Part shown: positions 1-8,089 of the stretch, piece after piece
Layout of the letters: every line of letters begins with the position of its first letter
Numbering within the stretch: position 1 is the first letter of the stretch
Assembly: GCA_040981125.1 (NCBI GenBank)
Contig: JANRMQ010000009.1
Coordinates: 62,001 to 126,000 of the forward strand
Source: DASSBQ01 sp040981125
GTDB taxonomy: Bacteria; Nitrospirota; Nitrospiria; Nitrospirales; Nitrospiraceae
Direction: 5' to 3'
Length of the DNA stretch: 64,000 bases
Notes under the pieces: model-generated
Seen by the model: the letters and a program-made list of their open reading frames with translations, nothing else
Database searches by the model: none
What the model was told of the DNA's origin: nothing
Position numbers and translations under genes: made by a program

Positions 1-503
1 GGGCGGACGGGGATCGAACCGATTTGACGCTCTATGGCGGCGACGGCTTCCTGCAAGGTGCCGTTCAGCTGTCGGGCTTCCGCTTCCCTTCCGACGGCCG
101 ATCCGATTCGCAATATATCCACGAACAGATCGCTCAGCGCACGCTGCTGCAATTTTAAAAGACGCGGTTTCGGTGTCAGCTCCAAGAGGTATTGTTCGAA
201 CCGGGCGGGTGTGACGGCGCAGACATCACACAGATCCTGGACAATAATCAGATCCGGGCGGGCGGCGGCGAGCAAGGAAGCCGACAGTCGATAGAGAGGT
301 TCATGCTTGGCCGAAGCGGCGCGGACCCGGCGATCGATTTCCGCGCTGGACAGATCTTCTGTCGGAAGTAGCGATTCAACCATGACAGGAGCGGACAGCC
401 CCGGAGGGTAGTCACATTCATGACTGATGCCGACCAGTCGGTCGGCAAGACCGAGAGCGGCCACCACTTCGGTCGCGCCGGGAAGCAGCGAGCAAATTCT
501 CAT
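1..503 (-). CDS. Cobalamin-type ABC substrate-binding protein (BtuF-like), C-terminus cut by window edge
   Basis: Reading the minus strand from the ATG at 503, an open frame runs off the window start, giving 167 visible residues. It begins MRICSLLPGATEVVAALG and continues VGISHECDYP, the opening of the BtuF/FecB-type periplasmic binding fold that binds cobalamin or siderophore-like ligands. The segment PDLIIVQDLCDVCAV matches the second beta-alpha unit of this fold. No signal peptide is seen, as in the cytoplasmic-looking cobalamin-binding proteins of this subgroup. It starts 17 bases after the HAD gene stops, so the two are probably cotranscribed. Cobalamin is the usual annotation; another corrinoid or metal ligand is possible. 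Confidence 0.8.
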   Translation of the reverse strand, partial: MRICSLLPGATEVVAALGLADRLVGISHECDYPPGLSAPVMVESLLPTEDLSSAEIDRRVRAASAKHEPLYRLSASLLAAARPDLIIVQDLCDVCAVTPARFEQYLLELTPKPRLLKLQQRALSDLFVDILRIGSAVGREAEARQLNGTLQEAVAAIERQIGSIPVR

Positions 504-519
504 CGGATGCGAGCCGCCA

Positions 520-1212
520 TTATGTCCATAGTTCCGATGCCAATGCCGATATGCTGACCTGCTCCAGCGAGGAGACGACGACATCGGCTTCATGGAGGTC
601 CTGCATAGTATGCGTATTGGCCACGGCAAGGACCTTCATGCCCGCCGCTCGAGCCCCTCGGATGCCCGGAAGCGAATCTTCAATGACGAGACAGTCGGCG
701 GGGCGCAGCGGCGGAAGCGGCGTCAAGGCATTTAGTCCCGCCATGGCCCGCAGGAACGGTTCCGGCGAGGGCTTCCCCTGTGACACGTCTTCGGCGGTGG
801 TGATGTGGGAGAAAGCCTTTCGTAGACCGCCCTGTTCCAGAATCAATTCAATTTCGTGTCGCAACGCGCCGGATGCAATAGCCAACCGATAATTCCGCGC
901 CGTTTCCTGTATCAGGTTTCCGACGCCCGGAAAGAATTTCAAATCCGTCCTCAAGGCCGCCAAATAGGCCAAGCCCTTTTTCCGGACCAGCTCATCGATC
1001 AGATGGGGTGTGAAGGGACGTTGATGAGCAGTCAACGCAGCCGTGAAGCACCCGCGGTCATCATATCCGAGATAGTCGGCATAATACTCGGTCATCGTCA
1101 GGGCAATGCCGAATTCGGCCAGCAATACTTCGCGCAGCGCCGCGTAGTGCAGGGGTTCCGTGTCGGCGATGACGCCGTCGAAATCAAAAATGATCGCCCG
1201 GAGATCGTTCAT
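520..1212 (-). CDS. HAD-superfamily phosphatase (phosphoglucomutase/phosphatase-like)
   Basis: This 230-residue protein has the four HAD motifs in order: DFDGVIADT near residue 10 (the Asp nucleophile), ASGA near 115 (motif II), KPSPEPF near 147 (the Lys of motif III) and IEDSLPGIRGA near 177 (motif IV acidic pair). The helical cap between motifs I and II is the size of subfamily I (beta-phosphoglucomutase or phosphoglycolate phosphatase type). It should hydrolyse or transfer phosphate on a small sugar-like metabolite in the cytoplasm. The substrate cannot be read from sequence. It lies just upstream of the BtuF-like gene in the same orientation. Confidence 0.9.
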   Translation of the reverse strand: MNDLRAIIFDFDGVIADTEPLHYAALREVLLAEFGIALTMTEYYADYLGYDDRGCFTAALTAHQRPFTPHLIDELVRKKGLAYLAALRTDLKFFPGVGNLIQETARNYRLAIASGALRHEIELILEQGGLRKAFSHITTAEDVSQGKPSPEPFLRAMAGLNALTPLPPLRPADCLVIEDSLPGIRGARAAGMKVLAVANTHTMQDLHEADVVVSSLEQVSISALASELWT

Positions 1213-1330
1213 GACTATGAGATATGCCGGATGAAATTGGTGTTCGGCGGGAGGACCACCGCGCGGACGGATTATAGCACAGAGGAGACGGACTTCGAGT
1301 CAGGTTGATGCGGCACGGCCGATGCCATTT

Positions 1331-1355
1331 GACCGCGCTCTGAAGAAGCGCGGTC
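1331..1355 (-). terminator. Hairpin downstream of the SH3-domain gene
   Basis: Perfect 9-bp arms (GACCGCGCT at 1331-1339 and AGCGCGGTC at 1347-1355) enclose a 7-base loop. The hairpin touches the stop codon of the SH3-domain gene, where a terminator would sit for minus-strand transcription. There is no clear T tract after it, so it may act as a pause or RNA-stabilising hairpin instead. Confidence 0.45.
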
Positions 1356-2023
1356 TATCTCCTGAACTTCAGATGTTTCTCCGCCACCCACCCTTTCCGT
1401 CCATCTTCCGTGGCCACGGCGTAGATCCAATTGGCGCCTTGCAGATCTCCGTCCAGTACGGTCAGGGACGAACCGGCCGCCACCGTCGGACCCGGCTTGG
1501 TTCGGGCGGCATCCGCGAACAAAAGGACGGGTCCGTTGGGCCGTGCAGGGTCGGGCACGACGGAAACCTTTTGTCCTTCCGCGAACAATGGTCCGGGGAC
1601 AGTGGAGGAGGCCCCACCCGGAGTTGTCTTCGTCATCGATGGCGGTTGGACGGCAGGCGGAGCAGGCGGTTCATTCAGCGGCGGAATTGCGGAGGCTGCC
1701 GGAGACTGTTCCGCGTGGGGCGGCGGGACGGTCGATACGGAGCTTTGTTCGCTGTCTCCCAGATACGGTTCCAGAATCCGCATAATCATATCGGGATCCA
1801 TCGCGATATATGCGACGCCTCCCAAGACCGCGAGCAGGAGCAGCCAGAGAATAGGACGTTTGTTTGATGGTTTGGGCGGCTTCATCGGGGAGGACGCGTG
1901 GGGGGTTGCGTCGGCGAGATCGTCCTCGGTTAACTCCAAATCCGGTTCCGGCTGTCGCGCAAAGAAGAGTGTCTGATTCAAGGAAATGCCGGCAAAAGCT
2001 GGAACTCCTAGGGGAGTGAACAT
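1355..2023 (-). CDS. Membrane-anchored SH3-domain protein
   Basis: This 222-residue protein has a charged, proline-containing N-terminal region (about 1-55), one transmembrane helix (ILWLLLLAVLGGVAYIAM, about 58-75) and a long Pro/Ala/Ser-rich linker (about 90-150). The C-terminal domain (about 150-222) has the pattern of bacterial SH3: repeated short strands, VAAGSSLTVLDG, then NWIYAVATEDGRKGWVAEKHL. Bacterial SH3 domains of this type usually bind cell-wall peptides outside the membrane, so a periplasmic anchor or sensor role is an inference. The start is followed by a clear body and preceded by GGAGG (AGGAGGTTTTTCG). Two dyad-symmetric sequences lie upstream. Confidence 0.75.
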   Translation of the reverse strand: MFTPLGVPAFAGISLNQTLFFARQPEPDLELTEDDLADATPHASSPMKPPKPSNKRPILWLLLLAVLGGVAYIAMDPDMIMRILEPYLGDSEQSSVSTVPPPHAEQSPAASAIPPLNEPPAPPAVQPPSMTKTTPGGASSTVPGPLFAEGQKVSVVPDPARPNGPVLLFADAARTKPGPTVAAGSSLTVLDGDLQGANWIYAVATEDGRKGWVAEKHLKFRR

Positions 2024-2600
2024 CGAAAAACCTCCTGTCCGAGGTTGACCGCCGCTGTCAAACAGTACTTAGCACTAAGGCCCAACGCTGTCAATTTGCA
2101 AACCGAAATATCGGCTGGCCGATATTTCAACAATTTTGTATGGGACGCACGAGAACACCTGCCTTCTCGCTGTCTGATCTGGATATCGGCAGTCCTTTGC
2201 GGCGCGGGCGAAACACCATGAGCGGTGGGAGAGGCGTCCAATTCCGTCCGGGATGCGTGTGAGATGCCGGATCGATGTATGGCTTGGGTCTCCGCATGGG
2301 CGTCCTGGAATACAAACGGTTTTCCGGATGCGCGCCGGCGCGCTTCGGTGGCCGGGCGGTTCGCGAGCCGGACTTGCCGGTGAGCCTGCGCCTGCCTCTC
2401 GTCGAGAAGCTGCTCCGCATCGATGTGGCTCCCTCTCGAATCATGCCGGCTCATGATATGAAATGGAACGGCGCGCCTCCAGAGTCCTTTCGTTCCCTAG
2501 CGTATGGCCGGCAGCGTCTTTGTGAAAGAAGAATCTTCAGGGGCTTGCATCTTCGAACAAGCTCGATGCAGAATCGCTGTGCGAAAGCGCGGACGGTGCC
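2024..2600. other. 577-bp gap without a convincing gene
   Basis: Several overlapping open frames of 66-148 codons on both strands show no recognisable domain and read like out-of-frame Arg/Ser/Pro-rich sequence. The part nearest the SH3-domain gene holds regulatory-looking dyads: a long perfect palindrome at 2105-2128, and CTTAG-CA-CTAAG at 2068-2079 overlapped by AGTACT. A TTGACA hexamer on the minus strand (2094-2089) lies between them and could be a -35 element for the SH3-domain gene. Confidence 0.5.
2105..2128. promoter_or_regulatory. Perfect 11+2+11 palindrome upstream of the SH3-domain gene
   Basis: GAAATATCGGC (2105-2115) and its exact reverse complement GCCGATATTTC (2118-2128) are separated by two bases. 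A two-base spacer is too short for a good RNA hairpin loop, so a dimeric repressor or activator operator is more likely. It sits about 10 bases upstream of a minus-strand TTGACA and about 80 bases before the SH3-domain start codon. Confidence 0.55.
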
Positions 2601-3014
2601 ATGAAATCCTATCGGGAAGAATTGTGGTTTGAGACAGCCACCAGACGCGCGTATATCAATATCACTCCGCAGGTCCAGGCCGCCGTTCAGAAAAGCCGGA
2701 TCCGTGACGGATTCGCGCTGGTCAATGCCATGCACATCACCGCCAGCGTGTATATCAATGACGATGAGCCGGGATTGCTGAGCGATTACGATGAATTCTT
2801 GGAGAAGCTCGTTCCCCAGAACGCAGCCTATCGGCATAACGATACGGGAGAAGACAACGGCGACGCGCATATCAAGCGGCAGCTCATGGGACGCGAAGTT
2901 CTTGTGGCGATCACCGGCGGCGCGCTGGATTTCGGACCGTGGGAGCAGATTTTCTACGCGGAGTTCGACGGCCGGCGCCGCAAGCGAGTGTTGGTCAAGA
3001 TTATCGGAGAGTGA
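2601..3014 (+). CDS. YjbQ family protein (UPF0047, secondary thiamine-phosphate synthase type)
   Basis: The 137-residue length is typical of the family, and the conserved landmarks are present: NITPQVQ near residue 20, GEDNGDAHIKRQLMG near 83 (the His/acidic cluster of the family) and FGPWEQIFYAEFDG near 110. Members of this family have weak thiamine-phosphate synthase activity in complementation tests; their main role is uncertain. It stands alone between a non-coding gap and an unknown protein, so its context adds nothing. Confidence 0.9.
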   Translation: MKSYREELWFETATRRAYINITPQVQAAVQKSRIRDGFALVNAMHITASVYINDDEPGLLSDYDEFLEKLVPQNAAYRHNDTGEDNGDAHIKRQLMGREVLVAITGGALDFGPWEQIFYAEFDGRRRKRVLVKIIGE

Positions 3015-3138
3015 TGGCGTCATGCAACGTATCCGCAAGCACGTTGCTGCTTGCCAGTGTCTGGAAACTTTGGCAACATGAAGATGAGCGGCGTGCGCAG
3101 GGCGGAGACCTTCGCGTTGCCCATTCAGGAGGATCTCG

Positions 3139-4152
3139 ATGTTAACTTGGACGCGGCCTGACCCATTGACCCGCGATCTCATTCACCTGATCAATGCGCG
3201 CCGGCATGATCACGGCGACACCGACGCCGCCATCGATACGTTGCAAGCGTTCATCGAGCAAGGGCGGGAACAAGACCTCCTCACGGTGCTGGCCGCGCTC
3301 GATGAAGAAATGGCGGAATGGCTGTTCGATCTGGTGGCGGAGGCGGCGTGTTCAGTCATGATGGATGGACCCGTGGACGAAAAGCCGGTGTACGCCGTCA
3401 TGGCTGCGCTCGAACTGCCGCTCCAGGCGAATCTGACCCATCCACTGGGTCTGAAGATCGATGCGGTGGCCACCGCGGATCTACTCCATCAGCATCTGCA
3501 GGTTCCGGCGGGCACCGTGGTGCGGGTCGAACCGCGTTTGTTGACGGATGCGACGTTGGAAGTCTTGACGCTTCAGGCCTTGAATGAACATCTCACAAGT
3601 GTGGCCGATCATCAGCGCACGCCGCCGATCGCGGCGCGGCTCTATACTCCGGTCGAGAATACGGCGTTCTTATTGTTCCAATTGATCGGAATTCCCGATC
3701 CGGCCCTGCCCGAGTCGATGGATGACACCCACCGCCGTGCCCTCTTGGAAGGATTGGTCGAACAGTGCTCGGAATTGGCGCTCGCTCCCGACATGTTGGA
3801 AGCGCCGGTCTATGCCTCCTACGCGTTGTTCGATGCGCAGAATGCCGTGCGGCTGCACCGGTTAGCCGATGAAACGGCGGCGGTGTGGCGTGATCTAGAG
3901 CCCCTGGTGCGGGCGAAGACGATCGTGCATCTCCATACCCAATGCGGCAATGGGGTCTATATGCCGGTCTGGACGGACCTGTTTGATCCGGAACTGCCGG
4001 AGGATCATGGTCCGGTCTGGACCTCGCCGGATGTCTGGGTCTTTACGGCCGACTTGCCGATCGAATGGCCCGGCGAGATGGTGACGAACCGCCTGCTGGC
4101 TGAAGGCTGTACCCGCTTCGAGAATCATATCGTCGAGACTCCGGACAACTGA
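3139..4152 (+). CDS. Conserved-looking protein of unknown function, 337 aa
   Basis: I do not recognise a family. The protein is acidic and Leu/Ala-rich with no signal peptide or membrane segment, so it is likely cytoplasmic. Secondary structure looks helical in the first 110 residues (helical repeats such as DLLTVLAALDEEMAEWLFDLV) and mixed afterwards. Two Trp-containing segments near the end (VYMPVWTDLFDPELPED and GPVWTSPDVWVFTADLP) look like a folded C-terminal domain. The start is supported by GGAGGA about 8 bases before the ATG. Coding is well supported by length, start site and GC-rich third positions. Confidence 0.75.
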   Translation: MLTWTRPDPLTRDLIHLINARRHDHGDTDAAIDTLQAFIEQGREQDLLTVLAALDEEMAEWLFDLVAEAACSVMMDGPVDEKPVYAVMAALELPLQANLTHPLGLKIDAVATADLLHQHLQVPAGTVVRVEPRLLTDATLEVLTLQALNEHLTSVADHQRTPPIAARLYTPVENTAFLLFQLIGIPDPALPESMDDTHRRALLEGLVEQCSELALAPDMLEAPVYASYALFDAQNAVRLHRLADETAAVWRDLEPLVRAKTIVHLHTQCGNGVYMPVWTDLFDPELPEDHGPVWTSPDVWVFTADLPIEWPGEMVTNRLLAEGCTRFENHIVETPDN

Positions 4153-4228
4153 CCGCCTTCAACGAAGCGGGGACCGTACCCCGAGCCGTCATCCCGACGT
4201 CTTTCAGACGTATCGTTCCGAATCTCGC

Positions 4229-4262
4229 CGAGCGCAAATTGCGCGCGATCTCGATTTTTTTT
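4229..4262 (+). terminator. Probable intrinsic terminator after the 337-aa gene
   Basis: CGAG and CTCG flank an inner GCGC-AAATT-GCGC pairing, followed directly by a run of eight T residues at 4255-4262. It lies about 75 bases after the stop codon at 4152. The stem is interrupted, so strength is uncertain. Confidence 0.45.
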
Positions 4263-4323
4263 CGAGGTTGCCGTATTCTTTTCTGACACCTTCATTCGGG
4301 TCAACGGCAAAGGGATCTTGTCG

Positions 4324-4929
4324 GTGCAGCTACGACGCATTTCGGCTCTCATCTTCGTCGGTCTCTTAAGTGTCTTTGTTCTTGGGGGCGTGTGGGCGGC
4401 GGTAATTTTCCTGTTGCCTCATGACGCAGATGAATCCATCGGCTTGGCGCAAACCGTGCCGAGCCGGCCGACTAGACCGGATCCCGCTCCGTCGATTGCG
4501 ATCATGCCCTCGACTGCCGAAGAGTCTTCTGTTGCCGCGTTACCGCCCCCTGATCCTCTACCGGCGCCCTCTCACACCGATCCGGTCTTCCAAGTTGAGG
4601 CGGCGGTCCCGCTGAATATTGAAATCAGATGCGAAGCGGAAATTGAATCGGCTTGTCCCGCAGGATCTTTGGAGGAGCGACGCCAATGCATGCAAAGCCG
4701 ATTACGGCAGCTGTCCGTTCCATGCCGCCGGCGGGCGCGCGAACATTTGGTGCGCATGAAGGTAAACCTGCAACACATCAGGAGGGACTGTGAGGTGGAT
4801 GTGCGGCGATTCTGCTCGGATGTGGAATCGGGGAAAAGATCGATCGTACAGTGTCTCGAGGCCCGTGCGCAGGAAGTATCGGATCCCTGTTTCAGGACGC
4901 TGCCCAAACGAGGGCGTCTGATGCCATAG
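4324..4929 (+). CDS. Membrane-anchored cysteine-rich repeat protein (GLG1-type repeat)
   Basis: This 201-residue protein starts at a GTG preceded by AGGG at good spacing; a TTG six bases earlier would be too close. An N-terminal hydrophobic helix (ISALIFVGLLSVFVLGGVW) is followed by a Pro-rich linker to about residue 95. Two cysteine-patterned repeats follow: C-x3-E-x4-C-x9-C-x8-C, then C-EVDVRRFC with CLEARAQEVSDPC. This spacing is that of the cysteine-rich repeat first described in the Golgi protein GLG1 and also found in exported bacterial proteins. The repeats should lie in the periplasm as disulfide-bonded helices. Function is unknown. Confidence 0.7.
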   Translation: MQLRRISALIFVGLLSVFVLGGVWAAVIFLLPHDADESIGLAQTVPSRPTRPDPAPSIAIMPSTAEESSVAALPPPDPLPAPSHTDPVFQVEAAVPLNIEIRCEAEIESACPAGSLEERRQCMQSRLRQLSVPCRRRAREHLVRMKVNLQHIRRDCEVDVRRFCSDVESGKRSIVQCLEARAQEVSDPCFRTLPKRGRLMP

Positions 4930-4934
4930 CAATC

Positions 4935-5651
4935 TTAGATTGCCGCCTCCCTGAGAGAGATGTACAGCTTGACACCCGCGACTTCAATCACATCTCCATC
5001 CGCCAATGACGCTTGCCCCTTCACCGGTTGTTCATTGACGTAGATCTGCTTGCCGCCTTCCGCCATGGTAATGACGTATCTGTTTGCACGCCGTCCGATG
5101 ATTGCCGCCGTCTTGGGCGCGAACCAGCCGGTGAGCCGGATCGCCGCGTTCTCTTGCGAACCGATTACCGAAAGTTGCTTGCTGAGTTGATATTCCGGGT
5201 GATCGGTTTTCCCCGACAAAACCCGAACTACTGCGACGGATTGAGACGACCGCGAGCGGTCGGGCTCTACAGAGCCGGTGAATAGGACCGTCTTATCCGT
5301 CCCGGGCGCCGCAGAGGAGGGAAACGGAAGTTCTGCAGACTCGATGTCGTGGCGATAGATGATCCGATAGAATCCGATCTTAATGATGTCGGCGTCCTGA
5401 AGTTGCTTCCGGTCCACTTTGCGCTCATTGATGAGTGTTCCGTTCGTGCTGGCCAAGTCCTCAAGAAACAACACCTCCTGGATCTTGACGATTCTGGCAT
5501 GGTGTCCGGATATGGCCGGATCATCCAGGCATAGATCATTGTCGGCTTTTCGGCCTATCGTGAAGGATGGTTTGCCGATCTCGATCTCCTTCGTCATGCC
5601 TCGGGGCGATTTCACAATCAGGCGAGGAAACGTGGCGCCGGTATGCGGCAT
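4935..5651 (-). CDS. FHA-domain protein with a second degenerate FHA domain
   Basis: This 238-residue protein has a canonical forkhead-associated domain at about 12-98: FTIGRKADND (GR), ISGHHARI (the S/H phospho-Thr-binding loop) and STNGTLIN (NG). These are the residues that bind phosphothreonine. A second FHA-like fold at about 140-236 ends LADGDVIEVAGVKLYI but lacks the GR and SxxH residues, so it has probably lost ligand binding. It is the third gene of a minus-strand set after a Ser/Thr kinase and a PP2C phosphatase, which makes it a likely reader of the kinase's phosphorylation. Confidence 0.9.
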   Translation of the reverse strand: MPHTGATFPRLIVKSPRGMTKEIEIGKPSFTIGRKADNDLCLDDPAISGHHARIVKIQEVLFLEDLASTNGTLINERKVDRKQLQDADIIKIGFYRIIYRHDIESAELPFPSSAAPGTDKTVLFTGSVEPDRSRSSQSVAVVRVLSGKTDHPEYQLSKQLSVIGSQENAAIRLTGWFAPKTAAIIGRRANRYVITMAEGGKQIYVNEQPVKGQASLADGDVIEVAGVKLYISLREAAI

Positions 5652-5680
5652 GATAGGCCTCCTCTAGCTTGCGGCGGTAT

Positions 5681-6496
5681 TCAGATGTTGAATAGATGGC
5701 TCTGGAGACGGGCCCAGATGCCGGTCTTTGATTTGATGACCGCGACTACCACTGCCGTGATATTGTCGTCTCCTCCCGCCGCATTGGATGCCGCAATGAG
5801 TCGATCGGACAGAGTCTGAGGATCAGTACAGGTCCGGCTAACCCGCAGAAGCTGCGCCGGCGGCACGCAGCTGAGGCCGTCCGTGCAGAGAAGCAGGAGA
5901 TCTCCACTCAACAGAGGCACTTCCGCCAATTCGACATCTACGGTGGCGCCCACCCCGACGGCTCTGGTCAAGACATGTCTATGAGAAGCTTGGTTGGCAT
6001 CGTCTTCATTCAGGAGGCCGACGCGAACCTGTTCGGAGATCAGCGAATGATCACATGTCAACGCTTGAACGGTGCCGTCGCGGATCAGGTATACGCGGCT
6101 GTCGCCGACGTGGGCGATCGAGGCGACCTGGCCGGATATCAGGATCGACGCCGTCGTCGTTCCCATTCCTGCATAGCAAGGCTGGCGCAGGGATTCCTGA
6201 TAGATCGTGAGATTCGCCGCGCGAACGGCGCTGGCCAAGCGGTTGGTGGGCCCGGAGAATTCCGGCCGGTAGACACCGACCAGCGGATAGTCCGCATGCA
6301 GGGCGGTCGCGGCGATATGGTCATGAATGGTTTCGACCGCTTTGGCGCTGGCGATTTCACCGGCTCGATGACCTCCCATCCCATCGCACACCAAATAGAG
6401 CCCGAGTACCGGGTCGGCACAGAAGCGATCTTCGTTATGGCGCCGTTTCAAGCCGGTGTCCGAGGTCGCGCCATACTGGATGGTGAATGAGTCCAT
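5681..6496 (-). CDS. PP2C-family Ser/Thr phosphatase
   Basis: The 271-residue protein starts at MDSFTIQYG, where PP2C homology begins; upstream codons in this frame overlap the kinase gene. The metal-binding motifs are in order: RRHNEDRF near 20, CDGMGGHRAGE near 38 (DGMGG), HVGDSRVY near 135 (GDSR), LLCTDGLS near 205 (DG) and GGDDNITAVVV near 243 (GxDN). It should dephosphorylate proteins phosphorylated by the adjacent kinase using two Mn or Mg ions. It starts eight bases after the kinase stops and precedes the FHA gene, so the three form one transcription unit. Confidence 0.95.
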   Translation of the reverse strand: MDSFTIQYGATSDTGLKRRHNEDRFCADPVLGLYLVCDGMGGHRAGEIASAKAVETIHDHIAATALHADYPLVGVYRPEFSGPTNRLASAVRAANLTIYQESLRQPCYAGMGTTTASILISGQVASIAHVGDSRVYLIRDGTVQALTCDHSLISEQVRVGLLNEDDANQASHRHVLTRAVGVGATVDVELAEVPLLSGDLLLLCTDGLSCVPPAQLLRVSRTCTDPQTLSDRLIAASNAAGGDDNITAVVVAVIKSKTGIWARLQSHLFNI

Positions 6497-6503
6497 CGAG
6501 AGT

Positions 6504-7907
6504 TTACTTCGGCATGACTTGGGCCAGTTCGCGCAGGTCTTGAGCCATGTCCGCGGCATGGCGGTACCGGTTGACGATTTCCTTCTGCAGAGCGCGATCG
6601 AGGATGGTCTGGACGCGGGTCGGAAGATCTCGGCGATATTTATTCAACGGGGGATGAGGCGCTTTCATGATGCGCATGACCAGAGCCGGCATATTTTCCG
6701 CATCAAACGGTTTTTCTCCCGTGAGGAGTTCGAATAAGACGACCCCAAGGGAGAAGACGTCGGATCGGCCATCCACGCTCTTCCCGATGGCTTGCTCCGG
6801 CGACATGTAGCGCGGCGTCCCAAGGATCATGCTGGCTTGTGTTTTGGATGAGCTGGCGAGCTTGGCAATGCCGAAATCCATGACCTTCACGATGCGATTC
6901 TTCATGATCATGATGTTCGCCGGTTTGATGTCCCGATGAACCACGCCTTGGGTGTGCGCGTAATCCAGCGCATCGGCGACAGTCCCGATGATCTGCAGCG
7001 CTTGTTTGGCGGGCAGGAGCGCGGCCTTCTGGCAATAGGTATTGAGAGTCATCCCCTCCAAGTACTCCATCGCGATGAAGGCCAGGCCCTCTTGTTCTCC
7101 CGCGTCGTACACCGTGACGATATTGGGGTGCGAGAGGCGCCCCGTGGATTCCGCCTCACGGAAAAAGCGTTCGCGGAACTGTTTGACCTCCTCCATGTTA
7201 TCCAACTCGTCGAGCCGCATGGTTTTGATGGCGACAAAACGCTGAATGGTGGGATCTTTGCCGAGATAGACGACCCCCATCGCACCGCGACCCACTTCCT
7301 TCACGACCTTATAGCGACCTAAGGCTTCCGGTGCCGCGTGCCCATTTCGTAGAAAGACGGTTCTATCGGCAGCCGAAGGCGCCGCTACCGGCGCGGCAGC
7401 CTCCGCCTCCTCTGTATCCGGCGGGCCGGACTTCTGAACCGGGACTCGCCTGCGTGGAACGGGGGCCGCTAAGCAGCCAGTCAATGCATCCGCATGGCGC
7501 AACCAAGCGACGGTCAACCAGGCTGCGGATCCGATCAATGTCGCGCTGAAGAACCAGCTGTAGAAGGGCTGCATCGGGAGGCCGAGAATGGGCATCCCGT
7601 GGACTTCGTAAGCCTTATGACCCGCGACGATGATGAAGAAGCATGCTGCGGGATAGAGAATCGACCGGACGAACGTCTCGCCTTTTCCGGTTTCCGCGAG
7701 CTCGCCATACGCCCGGCGAGCCGCAAGCCAGACCATCAGCAGACAAACGGCGTCCGCCAGCAGACGCAGCGCTTGGGCCATGCTGATTCCAAGTTGCGGC
7801 AGGGAGGTACGCGTAAAGACGGGAAGGGCGGCAAGGAAGGGACTGACCAGAATGATGAGGACGATGACGGCAATGTATGGGCCGATCCAGCCCCAAGGAG
7901 TAACCAT
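6504..7907 (-). CDS. Membrane Ser/Thr protein kinase with N-terminal multispan domain
   Basis: This 467-residue protein has several hydrophobic helices in the first 150 residues (IAVIVLIILVSPFLAALPVF, LLADAVCLLMVWLAA, SILYPAACFFIIVAG, WFFSATLIGSAAWLTVAWL). A short linker leads to a Hanks-type kinase at about 200-460. Key residues are GRGAMGVVYLG (Gly loop), VAIKTM (ATP Lys), HRDIKPANI (catalytic Asp), DFGIAKL (metal Asp) and GTPRYMSPEQ (activation segment end). The sensor is thus in the membrane rather than an external PASTA domain. It heads the kinase-PP2C-FHA cassette. The ligand sensed by the membrane part is unknown. Confidence 0.95.
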   Translation of the reverse strand: MVTPWGWIGPYIAVIVLIILVSPFLAALPVFTRTSLPQLGISMAQALRLLADAVCLLMVWLAARRAYGELAETGKGETFVRSILYPAACFFIIVAGHKAYEVHGMPILGLPMQPFYSWFFSATLIGSAAWLTVAWLRHADALTGCLAAPVPRRRVPVQKSGPPDTEEAEAAAPVAAPSAADRTVFLRNGHAAPEALGRYKVVKEVGRGAMGVVYLGKDPTIQRFVAIKTMRLDELDNMEEVKQFRERFFREAESTGRLSHPNIVTVYDAGEQEGLAFIAMEYLEGMTLNTYCQKAALLPAKQALQIIGTVADALDYAHTQGVVHRDIKPANIMIMKNRIVKVMDFGIAKLASSSKTQASMILGTPRYMSPEQAIGKSVDGRSDVFSLGVVLFELLTGEKPFDAENMPALVMRIMKAPHPPLNKYRRDLPTRVQTILDRALQKEIVNRYRHAADMAQDLRELAQVMPK

Positions 7908-8089
7908 GTGTGGGATTCAGATGTATGCCCCAGTGTAGCGGAAGACAAGCAGGAGTCAACGAATCGCCTGAAACCTAGCGGGCCGATGCAGGATTTTCGG
8001 TCATCACATTGACGGAGAGGAGACGATGGATGCGGGTGATCACTGAAGAGTGCGGGTCGCTTCGGACAGAATGAGATTCGAGCAGGGGC

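Noticed and set aside
8..30. ggggatcgaaccgat resembling a tRNA T-arm
   Set aside because: The sequence is within the BtuF-like reading frame and no cloverleaf can be built around it.
2008..2454. 148-codon minus-strand frame in the 2.0-2.6 kb gap
   Set aside because: Composition is like an out-of-frame reading (Arg/Ser/Ala rich), no domain, and it overlaps the SH3-domain start and the palindromes.
2451..3182. 243-codon minus-strand frame
   Set aside because: It covers the recognised yjbQ gene on the other strand and is a reading shadow.
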